Counted from the first letter of the stretch, positions 25,405 through 33,869 are shown. The stretch: DNA of 64,000 nucleotides from Usitatibacter rugosus (GCF_013003965.1 NZ_CP053069.1:4185419-4249418); one strand, 5' to 3'. The notes: generated from the letters alone by a model not told the origin. Made by a program: numbers and translations.

Positions 25405-26373
25405 ATGAACCATGCCTTCAAGACCCTGCTTGCCAGTGCCGTGCTCGCGTTTGCATCGCTGTCGGCGGCCGCGCAGGACTATCCGAACAAGCCGATCAAG
25501 CTGGTCGTGGGCTTCCCGCCCGGCGGCTCCAATGACGCGGTCGCGCGCATCATCGCGCCGAAGATGGCCGAGGTGCTGGGCCAACCGGTGGTCATCGAGA
25601 ACAAGCCCGGCGCCAACGCCACGCTCGGCACGGACTTCGTGGCCAAGAGCGCGCCCGACGGCTACACCATCACGCTGGGCAGTCTCTCGCCGCTGGTGAT
25701 CAGCCTCGCGACCTACGCCAACATTCCCTACGACACGGCGAAGGATTTCGCGCCCATCAATACCGTTGCCCTGACGCCCGAGGTCCTCGCCGTGCATCCG
25801 TCGGTGCCGGCGAAGACGCTGCCGGAGCTGGTGGCGCTCTCGAAGACGAAGCAGGTCTCGCTCTCTTCCGCGGGCAACGGGGGGCTGCCGCACCTGGCCA
25901 TCGAGCTGCTGAAGAACGAGTCGAAGGGCAACTTCCTCCACGTGCCCTACAAGGGCGCGGGTCCCGCCACCATCGACACGATTGGCGGCCATGTGAACGG
26001 CATCATGATGGACGTGCCCGCGGTCTCGACGCAGATCCGGGAAGGCAAGCTGCGAGCGATCGTCGTCACCAACAAGCAGCGCAGTGCCGTGCTGCCGGAT
26101 ACCCCGACCACGGCCGAGCAGGGCCTGCCCTCCGTGGTGGCCGTGAACTGGTTCGGCCTGATGGCACCGAAGGGAACGCCGCCCGCCGTCATCGCGAAGC
26201 TGAACGACGCGCTCGTGAAAGCGGTGAACCATCCGCAGGTGATGGAGGAGTTCAAGAAGATCGGCATCGAGGGCTTCCTGCATGCATCCCCCGAGGCCTA
26301 CGCGAAGTTCCTGCAGGAAGAGATCGTGCGCTGGGGCAAGATCGCGCGCGATGCCGGCGCCAAGGCCGACTGA
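25405..26373 (+). CDS. Bug-type tripartite tricarboxylate receptor
   Basis: A 322-residue TctC/Bug receptor with a signal peptide cleaved after A-A-A near residue 22. The mature protein begins Q-D-Y-P-N-K-P-I-K-L-V-V-G-F-P-P-G-G-S-N-D, and later has N-K-P-G-A-N-A-T-L-G and Y-K-G-A-G-P-A in the family positions. It follows an AGGAG ribosome site and is followed 16 bases later by another Bug gene. The two tandem receptors are only moderately alike, so they may bind different acids. Confidence 0.93.
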   Translation: MNHAFKTLLASAVLAFASLSAAAQDYPNKPIKLVVGFPPGGSNDAVARIIAPKMAEVLGQPVVIENKPGANATLGTDFVAKSAPDGYTITLGSLSPLVISLATYANIPYDTAKDFAPINTVALTPEVLAVHPSVPAKTLPELVALSKTKQVSLSSAGNGGLPHLAIELLKNESKGNFLHVPYKGAGPATIDTIGGHVNGIMMDVPAVSTQIREGKLRAIVVTNKQRSAVLPDTPTTAEQGLPSVVAVNWFGLMAPKGTPPAVIAKLNDALVKAVNHPQVMEEFKKIGIEGFLHASPEAYAKFLQEEIVRWGKIARDAGAKAD

Positions 26374-26389
26374 GCGGAGAATGCCGAAC

Positions 26390-27364
26390 ATGACCACTCG
26401 TTTCCTTGCCCGCATTGCCGCGAGCCTCGCGCTTGCTGCCTTCTCCAGCGTGGTGCTCGCGCAAGCCTGGCCCAACCGGCCGGTGAAGATGATCATCCCG
26501 TTCCCACCGGGCGGGGGCACGGACATCCTCGCGCGTCCCCTGGCGCAGAAACTTTCCGAGAAGTGGGGCCAGCCGGTCGTGATCGACAACCGCGGTGGCG
26601 CAGGCGGCACCATCGGCGCCAAGGCCGCGGCCGATGCGCCGGCGGATGGGTACACGCTGCTCTTCGGCCTGCTGGGCGTGAACGCCATCGCGCAGAGCCT
26701 GTACGCGAATGCCGGTTTCGATTCGTCGAAAGACTTCTCCGCGATCACGATGGTCGCCAATACGACCAACATCCTGGTCGTGCATCCGTCGGTGCCCGCG
26801 AACACGGTGCAGGAGCTGATCGCCTACGCCAAGGCCAATCCCGGGAAGTTGAACTACGCCACGCCCGGCAACGGCACGCCTTCTCACCTCGCCACCGAGA
26901 TCTTCAACAAGATGGCCGGCGTGCAGATCACGCACGTGCCGTACAAGGGCAGCGGGCCGGCGATGGCCGACATGCTCTCCGGCCAGGTGCAGGTGTGGAT
27001 CGCCAATGCGCCGCCGATGCTGCCGTATGTGAAGAGCGGGAAGCTTCGCGCGCTCGCCACGACAAGCGCGAAACGGTCCCCGTTCTTGCCGGACATTCCT
27101 ACCCTCGATGAGTCGGGTTTGAAAGGCTACGAGGCGGACACGTGGTTCGGACTCTTCGCGCCGGTCAAGACTCCGAAGGCGGTGCTCGACAAGATCCATG
27201 CGGATGTCGTCGAGGCGCTGCGATCGAAGGAGATCCAGGACGTCTACGCGCAGCAGGGCGCGGAGGTGATCGCGGACAGCTCCGAGTCGTTCACGAAGCG
27301 CCTCAACGCCGACATCGCCAAGTGGAAGCAGATCGTGGCGGATCTCAAGCTTCGGGCGGACTGA
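26390..27364 (+). CDS. Bug-type tripartite tricarboxylate receptor
   Basis: A 324-residue TctC/Bug receptor with a signal peptide (cleaved after V-L-A near residue 22). Family marks are P-N-R-P-V-K-M-I-I-P-F-P-P-G-G-G-T-D and N-R-G-G-A-G-G-T-I-G. The ATG at 26390 sits ten bases after a GGAG site; an in-frame ATG at 26381 is too close to it. The stop codon is immediately followed by the ATG of paralogue 4, so receptor and enzyme are likely coupled. Confidence 0.92.
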   Translation: MTTRFLARIAASLALAAFSSVVLAQAWPNRPVKMIIPFPPGGGTDILARPLAQKLSEKWGQPVVIDNRGGAGGTIGAKAAADAPADGYTLLFGLLGVNAIAQSLYANAGFDSSKDFSAITMVANTTNILVVHPSVPANTVQELIAYAKANPGKLNYATPGNGTPSHLATEIFNKMAGVQITHVPYKGSGPAMADMLSGQVQVWIANAPPMLPYVKSGKLRALATTSAKRSPFLPDIPTLDESGLKGYEADTWFGLFAPVKTPKAVLDKIHADVVEALRSKEIQDVYAQQGAEVIADSSESFTKRLNADIAKWKQIVADLKLRAD

Positions 27365-28759
27365 ATGCTGGCTGCCGCCCTCGGTGCTTTCGCCTCGCGC
27401 CTCGACATGCCGTCGATGCCGCCGGCCGTCATCGAGGCGGTGAAGGTCCGCGTGCTGGATACACTCGGCGCCGGCCTCGCGGGCGTGCAACTCCACAACC
27501 ACCATCGCCTGCTGCCGCTGCTCGAGGCGCAGGGCCCGTGCCGCATCTGGGGCGAGGAGCTCACCGGATCCGCGCGCGAGACGGCGCTGGTCAATTCGTT
27601 CGCCACCCACTCGACGTACCTCGAGGACGGCTCGCGCTTCACCGGCGGCCATCCCTCCTCCGTCGTGATTCCCGCCGTGCTGGCGGAGGCGGAGATCCGT
27701 CATTCGGACGGCCGCGCCGTGATCGCCGCCGTGGCTGCGGGGTATGAAGTGTTCCTGCGCCTCGGTCGCGCGATCTACCCCGAGTGCGTGAACCGCGGGT
27801 TCCAGAGCACGGCACTGCTGGGCTCGGTTTCGGCGTCCGCGGCGCTCGCGAATCTGCGTGGGTTTTCTCCCGCAGCCACGGGCCATGCCATCGCGATCGG
27901 CGCCAACCTCGGCATCGGCTTCAAGGAGGCGCTGAAGAGCTCCGGCTCGCAGCCCATCCAGGTGGCCCGGAGCTGCGAAGCGGGATTCGTCGCCGCGGCG
28001 CTCGCGGGCGCCGGTGATGCGGGCGCCCCGCTCGTCCTCGAGAATGGCTTCCTCAAGGCCTTCGGCGGAATAAAGGGGTCAGACCCTTTTATCGCAATAA
28101 AGGGGTCTGACCCCTTTATTGGAGAGATCCTGGAAGGCCTGGGGACGGAGTTCCGCATCGACGAGACGTATCTCAAGCGCCACGCGGGCTGCCGCGGGAA
28201 CCACGCACCCCTCGATGCAACGATCGATCTCATCGTGAAGGAAGGCGTCGTGCCGGAGCAGGTGAAGCAAGTGCGCGTGTTCGTCGACACCGTGACGCGC
28301 GCCGCGGCGATCGAGGAGCCGGCCGATGGCGAGCAGGCGCAGTTCAGCATCGGGTTCTCGGTGGCGCTCGCGTTCATCGAGCGTAATGCGTCGATCTTCC
28401 ACTACACCACGGCACGGCTCTCCGACCCGCATGTGAAGTGGATGATGGAGCGCATCACCGTGGGCGTGGATCCGTCGCTCGACGTGCGCTATCCGGATGA
28501 GCGGGGCGCGCGGGTCGAGATCGAGCTTACCGACGGGCGCGTTCTCAATCACTCCGTCTCCAACGCGCGCGGCGAACCGGAATGGCCGCTCTCCGGCGTG
28601 GAGGTCGAGGAGAAATTCCTCGCGCTCGCCACGCCGCGCCTGGGAGACGCCGCCCGCACCGTGCGCGACCTCACGCAGAATCTAGACGACATGAAAGACA
28701 TCCGCGAGCTCACGCAGCTCCTCGTTCCCGCGAAAGGACGACATGCTGCCCGTGCATGA
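27365..28759 (+). CDS. MmgE/PrpD family protein, paralogue 4, with in-frame repeat insertion
   Basis: A 464-residue MmgE/PrpD protein that departs from its paralogues. The acidic loop reads Y-L-E-D-G-S near residues 79-84, the conserved G-F-H is G-F-Q (near 144-146), and the K-R-x-H stretch is replaced by Q-P-I-Q-V-A-R. Two copies of the GGGGTC repeat are inserted in frame, giving I-K-G-S-D-P-F-I-A-I-K-G-S-D-P-F-I near 236-252, in a surface loop where the others have G-G-F plus a variable segment. The reading frame stays open to the normal C-terminus. It may be an altered enzyme or an early pseudogene. Confidence 0.82.
   Translation: MLAAALGAFASRLDMPSMPPAVIEAVKVRVLDTLGAGLAGVQLHNHHRLLPLLEAQGPCRIWGEELTGSARETALVNSFATHSTYLEDGSRFTGGHPSSVVIPAVLAEAEIRHSDGRAVIAAVAAGYEVFLRLGRAIYPECVNRGFQSTALLGSVSASAALANLRGFSPAATGHAIAIGANLGIGFKEALKSSGSQPIQVARSCEAGFVAAALAGAGDAGAPLVLENGFLKAFGGIKGSDPFIAIKGSDPFIGEILEGLGTEFRIDETYLKRHAGCRGNHAPLDATIDLIVKEGVVPEQVKQVRVFVDTVTRAAAIEEPADGEQAQFSIGFSVALAFIERNASIFHYTTARLSDPHVKWMMERITVGVDPSLDVRYPDERGARVEIELTDGRVLNHSVSNARGEPEWPLSGVEVEEKFLALATPRLGDAARTVRDLTQNLDDMKDIRELTQLLVPAKGRHAARA
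28068..28121. repeat. Double GGGGTC palindrome inside a coding sequence
   Basis: Two successive copies: GAATAAAGGGGTCAGACCC then TTTTATC (28068-28092), and CAATAAAGGGGTC, T, GACCCCTTTATTG (28095-28121). The first copy has lost one C of its right arm. Read in the gene frame each gives I-K-G-S-D-P-F-I, and the inserted length keeps the frame. Confidence 0.9.
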
Positions 28760-29525
28760 GCTCTACGCCATCCGCTATGCCACGCGCGAGGCCCGGCGCA
28801 GCGCCAACTTCCTCGGCGGCGATCCGCACGATGCGCCCATGCCGATGGATTACTTCCTGTGGGTCGCACGCTCCCCGGAGCGCACGATCGTGATCGACAC
28901 CGGCTTCACGCGCGAGGTCGCGGCGCAACGCAAACGCACGTACCTTCGCGAGCCGATCGAGGGCCTGAAGCTGCTGGGCATGGATCCAGAGAAGATCGAG
29001 GACGTGATCGTCACTCACTTCCACTACGACCACGTGGGCGGCTATCGGTGGTTCCCGAACGCCCGCTTCCACGTGCAGGACGACGAGATGCGCTACGCGA
29101 CGGGCCGCCACATGTGCCACACGCGCTTCAACCACGGCTACGACGTAGCGGACGTCGAGGGCATGATCCGCCTCGTCTTCCAGGGGCGCGTGCAGTTCAC
29201 GGAGGGCTCGGCCGATCCGTTCCCCGGCATCAGCATCCACCGCATCGGCGGCCACACGGCGGGAATGCAGTGCGTGCGCGTTAATACTCGGCGCGGCTGG
29301 GTCGTTCTCGCCTCGGACACCAGCCACTACTACGAGCACTTCGAGGAGGGGCGAGTGTTCGGCACGGTCTTCAACGTGAGCGAGGCGCTCGAGGGCTACG
29401 ACACCCTTCGCTCACTCGCCTCGTCGCCACAGCACATCATCCCGGGCCACGATCCCTTAGTGATGCAGCGATATCCGACCGTAGTTCCTGAATTTATTGT
29501 TCGCCTTGATCAACCGCCGGGTTAG
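28743..29525 (+). CDS. Metallo-beta-lactamase fold hydrolase, N-acyl homoserine lactonase-like, copy 2
   Basis: A 260-residue hydrolase with T-H-F-H-Y-D-H near residues 91-97, G-G-H-T-A-G-M-Q later, L-A-S-D-T-S-H-Y-Y and the C-terminal P-G-H-D-P-L-V-M-Q. It is a close paralogue of the protein at 20180, and each copy follows one or two MmgE/PrpD genes. The start overlaps paralogue 4 by 17 bases. It is the last gene of the plus-strand catabolic run; a low-GC minus-strand island begins seven bases after it. Confidence 0.88.
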   Translation: MLPVHELYAIRYATREARRSANFLGGDPHDAPMPMDYFLWVARSPERTIVIDTGFTREVAAQRKRTYLREPIEGLKLLGMDPEKIEDVIVTHFHYDHVGGYRWFPNARFHVQDDEMRYATGRHMCHTRFNHGYDVADVEGMIRLVFQGRVQFTEGSADPFPGISIHRIGGHTAGMQCVRVNTRRGWVVLASDTSHYYEHFEEGRVFGTVFNVSEALEGYDTLRSLASSPQHIIPGHDPLVMQRYPTVVPEFIVRLDQPPG

Positions 29526-29532
29526 CCAGAGT

Positions 29533-30549
29533 CTAGCTACGTTCAAGCGCCCAAAGACTCTCGATCGCTCGAAGTTCACTGCGAAGAATCAGCTTCATTC
29601 CGGACTTCTCCTCGGCCAGCATCAATCTGCGCAGTATTAGCTTTCTGGCAGCCATCGTTAGCGGTCCTAGACCAACCGCTCCATTCCGCCTCTTGCTCCA
29701 CCGATTTTTCGGATCATCGCGCATCAGGGCAAGCCAATCCCTAAACTCCAGCAGCGGCTGCATTGCGGTCGTACCGCTCTCGACAAGATTGATCATCGCG
29801 GCATCCTTGCGCACAACGGTACACGTCCAGCATCCGAATCGCCCGGCACCGCATGGTGCACCGCGTTGATCGCGAACTACCGGACATTCGCCACTTGTAC
29901 CTCGGTAGAGAGACGCCAATGTAGTCGCGTCAATACTTCTTGGAGCGGCATCAGGCGAAACGGTGTCCCATACGTCCACTAGTGAATAGCTACGAATAGG
30001 ACTGTAGATCAGCGTATCGGTACCGCCGGCCTGACGTAGGAATGGTGTTCTGGGCACCAAATGCTTGTCCATTGCCTTGTCACGGGCGTCGCTTTCACCA
30101 TACCGAACGCCCAGCAAGACAAGTGAGCTCGATCCGCCAATAGCCCTCACAACGCTCTGAACAGGGTCAATTCGCAGGCGATTGGTACACCAACGAAACT
30201 TGCTCGTCGGTGGTGGATATCCGCGCCCTATCACCTTCACAAAGTAGCGATCGCTGAGGCGCGGTTGCACACATCGGGTCTCTATTGGCAGATCCACGTC
30301 CCGCACTTCGCGAGATAGATTTCTTAGCGTCTTTCTTACAAAGTCTCGAATGACGGGGATTTCCACTCCTGTGTCGCAGTAAACAACAGTCACAGGCTTT
30401 TCAAGCGGCCTATTCAACTCGAGCAGCGCGTTGAATACGAGTTTCAGCACGGCAGTAGAGTCTTTTCCTCCGCTAAATCCCAAGATCCAACGCCGATCGC
30501 TTGACCGATATAGTGATTGAATCTCTGCTATCGCCTTCGAATCGCGCAC
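29533..30549 (-). CDS. DndC-like PAPS reductase family sulfurtransferase
   Basis: A 338-residue ATP pyrophosphatase of the PAPS reductase/DndC type. The PP-loop F-S-G-G-K-D-S is at residues 25-31, followed by R-W-C-T-N-R-L-R (Cys121) and a Cys-rich stretch E-C-P-V (222), P-C-G-A-G-R-F-G-C-W-T-C-T-V-V (Cys233, 240, 243). DndC uses the same G-C-W-x-C-T-V-V pattern with an iron-sulfur cluster in DNA phosphorothioation. No dndA, B, D or E gene lies near, so this is a solitary homologue. The start is a GTG without an obvious ribosome site, ten bases from the stop of the upstream gene. Confidence 0.8.
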   Translation of the reverse strand: MRDSKAIAEIQSLYRSSDRRWILGFSGGKDSTAVLKLVFNALLELNRPLEKPVTVVYCDTGVEIPVIRDFVRKTLRNLSREVRDVDLPIETRCVQPRLSDRYFVKVIGRGYPPPTSKFRWCTNRLRIDPVQSVVRAIGGSSSLVLLGVRYGESDARDKAMDKHLVPRTPFLRQAGGTDTLIYSPIRSYSLVDVWDTVSPDAAPRSIDATTLASLYRGTSGECPVVRDQRGAPCGAGRFGCWTCTVVRKDAAMINLVESGTTAMQPLLEFRDWLALMRDDPKNRWSKRRNGAVGLGPLTMAARKLILRRLMLAEEKSGMKLILRSELRAIESLWALERS

Positions 30550-30556
30550 GGAGGTT

Positions 30557-31195
30557 CTATCCCGCTAGCGCACGAAGTCGTTCAGCTAGGGCCGCTGAGT
30601 GAATGACTCGGATCACTTCAACTTGCTCACTGCCCAGTCGCTTATGCCTGGACAGCGCCAGCGCCCCGAACATCTGACTAAGGATGCACAGGCTTAGAAA
30701 AATTACGGCTGCAAAAAAATATTCCTGCGTATGAAACCAGAGGTATCCGACCAGATACGCAACCACGCCAAATGCGCTAACTACAAATAGGTCGGCGCAC
30801 GAGCTAAGTGAGAGTCCGTTCTCATAGATCTCATTCGTCTTGGACTTCAGTGACTCGTCGTTGTCTACGAAGTGGTAGAAAACTGGCATGACACGACTCG
30901 GATCCATATCGCGAACAGCACGACCAAATGCTGTTTCAAGGAAGGGTTGCGTGAGTCCGTCGCGCAGATTCGCCTGGATTTCGTACACGTACCATCCGAA
31001 AATGAGATCGCGTAGACGCAGGAGCCGATAGATGTATCCGACAACGAACACTCCCGCAGTTCCCGCCAGTGCTGCGATGTCTACCGCAAGAAGCGAGTCC
31101 AGCGACAATTCGCCTCTGACCAGCGGCATGAACGTGAGATAGAGAAGCACCCCTGGAACAACGAGACGGTACCGCCTGAGAGTGAGCCTTGTCAT
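30557..31195 (-). CDS. Four-helix membrane protein, unknown function
   Basis: A 212-residue protein with helices near residues 10-28, 37-60, 130-150 and 155-177, and a soluble segment of about 70 residues between the two pairs. The layout resembles membrane effectors of prokaryotic conflict systems, but no family was recognised. A strong purine-rich ribosome site precedes the ATG. It lies immediately upstream of the DndC-like gene on the same strand, so the two are probably co-transcribed. GC content here is visibly lower than in the flanking catabolic genes. Confidence 0.65.
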   Translation of the reverse strand: MTRLTLRRYRLVVPGVLLYLTFMPLVRGELSLDSLLAVDIAALAGTAGVFVVGYIYRLLRLRDLIFGWYVYEIQANLRDGLTQPFLETAFGRAVRDMDPSRVMPVFYHFVDNDESLKSKTNEIYENGLSLSSCADLFVVSAFGVVAYLVGYLWFHTQEYFFAAVIFLSLCILSQMFGALALSRHKRLGSEQVEVIRVIHSAALAERLRALAG

Positions 31196-31316
31196 TCCCC
31201 CTCCACCTAATCAATGTCGGCTTCGTTTGTACCGCTACGCGCGACTTTACAACTGCGCGCCATTGGCGCCGAATTGCTCTACGTTTTCCGCGTCCCAAGA
31301 CGCGTCAAAAGGCGAA

Positions 31317-32765
31317 CTATTCGCCAAATCCTTTTTCGGCGAGTCTCCAGTCACACGTCTGCGACAACCAGTAGGATCGCAACTCGGATGAGGATAGATC
31401 CGTATCCTCCAATGACCACCCAAGGATCGCGCAGATCAATCGCTCCAGGAGCCACTCGATATGGTGTCCCGCGGCGACCAGTGCATGGAAGCGACTTGGT
31501 GACATTGCAGACCCGTGCGCGATCGCATTTCGAATGTCGTAGAGGGACTTGACACCTTTGCGTCCAACGAGCGGCCAAAGGTCTTCCATTTCGAACGGCA
31601 CTGCCTCCTGGAGCAAGCGATATTGCTCGCGTCTAGAAATGGACTGCGCCTTGCCAAGCTGAACCATCAACTGAGCACCTACTTCGGCGGTCAACGATCC
31701 GTCGTCAACCCATCCGTCGAATACCGCCTTCACCCGCTCCGTGGCTTGCTTGCGCAAAGGCCGATCAACCGAGAATCGCTCGCTGGACCTCTTTGCCGTT
31801 ATCTCGTTGACTAGTCCTTCAAATGCGGAGAACAGCGAAACAAGCTTTCGTTCGACCGAGTGTCTCCGAGCATTCTCGAGTGCATAGAAGGCGCTACGCA
31901 TATGGAGCAGGTACGTCGACGCGCGGAGCGGGACGATACAAGCATTCAAGAACCGCTCAAAGTCCCCCAACTCGACCATTCCGCCATTCACTATCGTTTC
32001 ATGGCGCTGCTCACCTGCGGGTAGTCGTAGCTGCCGGCGAAAGTAATGGACCCGATTACGCCGGTCCGACGCTATCCATCCCGCGCACCTGGTGGGGATA
32101 CGCGACGCAAAGCCAGCGAGCAGCAAGAGGTCCTCCAACACGGGAAGCGACTCACTCTCAAGGACCTTGGTACCAGCAGCTGGCGTGGCAGTGGAAACCC
32201 TGGCGACCAGGTAGCTCTTTGATCGCATGACGCGATGATCGGTGCTAGCGTCCCAATCGTAGAGATGACGAAAGCTGATCGTGCCCAATGAAGGAACTCG
32301 TACTCGGATCACGTCTCTTGTCTCGGACTTACAACCACCTCCAGGCGACGGATTGAACCGCACCGTAGGTTCCAACATCCTGTTCGGCGTAAGAACGAAG
32401 TGAACTGAGGTTCGCCCAGTAGGACTCTCCGTCGAAAGTTGACGAATGAGCTCCAAGTTCCCCACTAAACCTTTGGCGAAGCATGGGCGCACCCGCTCAA
32501 GGCCCTTGGCTCCGGTTCGGTGAATATGGATTTCGCTCATACGAACCTGCCAGTTGGCCTTCGCGCGGCGACGCGGGGCTGGATGTTCAAATATGCCGAA
32601 TCCCGTCAATGGAACATTTCGACCTCTCCAACTGAACTCGGCCTTTAGTTCGCCGGAGTCCCAAGGAGGCAATACCAGATTGCATTGGACGTTCGATTGC
32701 ACCACGGCTCCGATGGTCAATCGCCCGCTCTCAGCGATTACCCACGGCTCAAATTCATGCGTCAT
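31317..32765 (-). CDS. HEPN-domain (ApeA-like) protein
   Basis: A 482-residue protein. The C-terminal part (about 290-450) is helical and ends in I-R-N-A-I-A-H-G, the R-x4-H signature of HEPN domains, followed by a long helix H-I-E-W-L-L-E-R-L as in Apea-like HEPN domains. The N-terminal two thirds look beta-rich and were not assigned. HEPN proteins of this kind are frequently ribonucleases in toxin or anti-phage systems. ATG 32765 is used here; a GTG 12 bases upstream is possible. Function as a nuclease is inferred from the motif only. Confidence 0.7.
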   Translation of the reverse strand: MTHEFEPWVIAESGRLTIGAVVQSNVQCNLVLPPWDSGELKAEFSWRGRNVPLTGFGIFEHPAPRRRAKANWQVRMSEIHIHRTGAKGLERVRPCFAKGLVGNLELIRQLSTESPTGRTSVHFVLTPNRMLEPTVRFNPSPGGGCKSETRDVIRVRVPSLGTISFRHLYDWDASTDHRVMRSKSYLVARVSTATPAAGTKVLESESLPVLEDLLLLAGFASRIPTRCAGWIASDRRNRVHYFRRQLRLPAGEQRHETIVNGGMVELGDFERFLNACIVPLRASTYLLHMRSAFYALENARRHSVERKLVSLFSAFEGLVNEITAKRSSERFSVDRPLRKQATERVKAVFDGWVDDGSLTAEVGAQLMVQLGKAQSISRREQYRLLQEAVPFEMEDLWPLVGRKGVKSLYDIRNAIAHGSAMSPSRFHALVAAGHHIEWLLERLICAILGWSLEDTDLSSSELRSYWLSQTCDWRLAEKGFGE

Positions 32766-32820
32766 AGCCACCGCCACAACAGCGACATCATCGAGATGCG
32801 GGAAATTGGGTCGAAGCCAC

Positions 32821-33552
32821 TCATTTCAGATCGGGGATATCGACAATTCGCGCTAGAAGCCAGTCGGCGAGTTCCGTGGGGACTAAGTACTGCATCGCGG
32901 TTCCGTTCCATCGCCCGATGCCTTCGTCGTGCAAGAGACCCATGCTGACCAACTCTGCGCATACCAACAGCAGCACTTCTCGCGAACGGCCTGGGAGCTT
33001 GTCAGTGAGAAGTTCGGGGGGCATTTTTGCCGGACCCACTTCCCCTTCCTTGAGCGCAATGGTGCGCAGTCCCACGAACGCTCCATCACATACTCGGGCA
33101 GACGTGGCCGCAACCAAGACCTCGATATGGGGCAGATCGAGACTGGACAGAAGGCGCATCGCCAGCTCAGTTTCTTCCCAATCGGGGGCGGCGGCGATCT
33201 GATGGGCAACGAGTCCTGCAAACATCGCTCGTTTCGATTCCGATCGTGTTCGTTCGACGTGTTCGAACACATTCCTCATCACATCGAGAAAAGCAGGGGA
33301 GTTCAAGTCGAGTGCCGAATTTGCCTCAACGCACTCCAAACGGCCATGCAGCTCCACGATGAAGTGCTCGATTCGGGCGCGAAAAATTGCGGCTGCTCGA
33401 CCGTCTAAGAGGGCGTCAAGTGCCGGACCGAGATGCGGTAAGAGGTGAAGGCTCGCCCGCAGTGTTGGACGGTCGGAGTATTCCTCTGCTAGAGCGTCTA
33501 TGGCATTAACGACTGCAGATGCAGTGGCGAGTTTTTCTTTTAGGCTTGCCAT
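32821..33552 (-). CDS. Helical protein of unknown function
   Basis: A 243-residue mainly helical protein with no signal or membrane segment. The C-terminal region (about 190-240) has the rhythm of a winged helix: L-V-S-M-G-L-L-H-D-E-G then Y-L-V-P-T-E-L-A-D-W-L. A purine-rich ribosome site (AGAGGGG) precedes the ATG. It is the first of four minus-strand genes in the low-GC island, 55 bases ahead of the HEPN gene, and could be a regulator or sensor for it. This last point is inference from position. Confidence 0.6.
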   Translation of the reverse strand: MASLKEKLATASAVVNAIDALAEEYSDRPTLRASLHLLPHLGPALDALLDGRAAAIFRARIEHFIVELHGRLECVEANSALDLNSPAFLDVMRNVFEHVERTRSESKRAMFAGLVAHQIAAAPDWEETELAMRLLSSLDLPHIEVLVAATSARVCDGAFVGLRTIALKEGEVGPAKMPPELLTDKLPGRSREVLLLVCAELVSMGLLHDEGIGRWNGTAMQYLVPTELADWLLARIVDIPDLK

Positions 33553-33869
33553 GGCGCCCCTCTAAGGCTGTTTGCACCGGATTACCACGTAGCTCGACAG
33601 GCAGAAATTCGCTTGAGTCGCTTGGCTTCCTGCAAGCGATTCCGCTCTTCGTAGCGTATCCCAAGGGATCAACGCCTGCCCGGCAGTTGCCCGCGCCTCG
33701 CGAGTCACCAGACGATTGCGGCCCGACACATCGTTGTTGCCGCGAAGCGGGCTGCGAATCGCATGGCCTCCCTCCTGTCGGTGGCTGCCGGCCGCTCGGG
33801 TGTCGGCCTTCGATCAGCCTCCATCCTGCTCCGGGGCCTTCCGGGGGTCCATTCGATTTTTAGGCTCTT
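33553..33869. other. Intergenic region between the low-GC island and the LysR gene
   Basis: About 320 bases without a convincing gene. It contains divergent upstream regions for the helical-protein gene and the LysR gene. An open frame on the plus strand lacks a ribosome site and any recognisable protein features. No tRNA, integrase site or direct repeat bordering the island was recognised. Confidence 0.5.

Noticed and set aside
33519-33863. Plus-strand open frame of 114 codons between the low-GC island and the LysR gene
   Set aside because: No ribosome site, Pro/Ser/Arg-rich composition without fold-like pattern, and it overlaps the start of the minus-strand gene at 33552.
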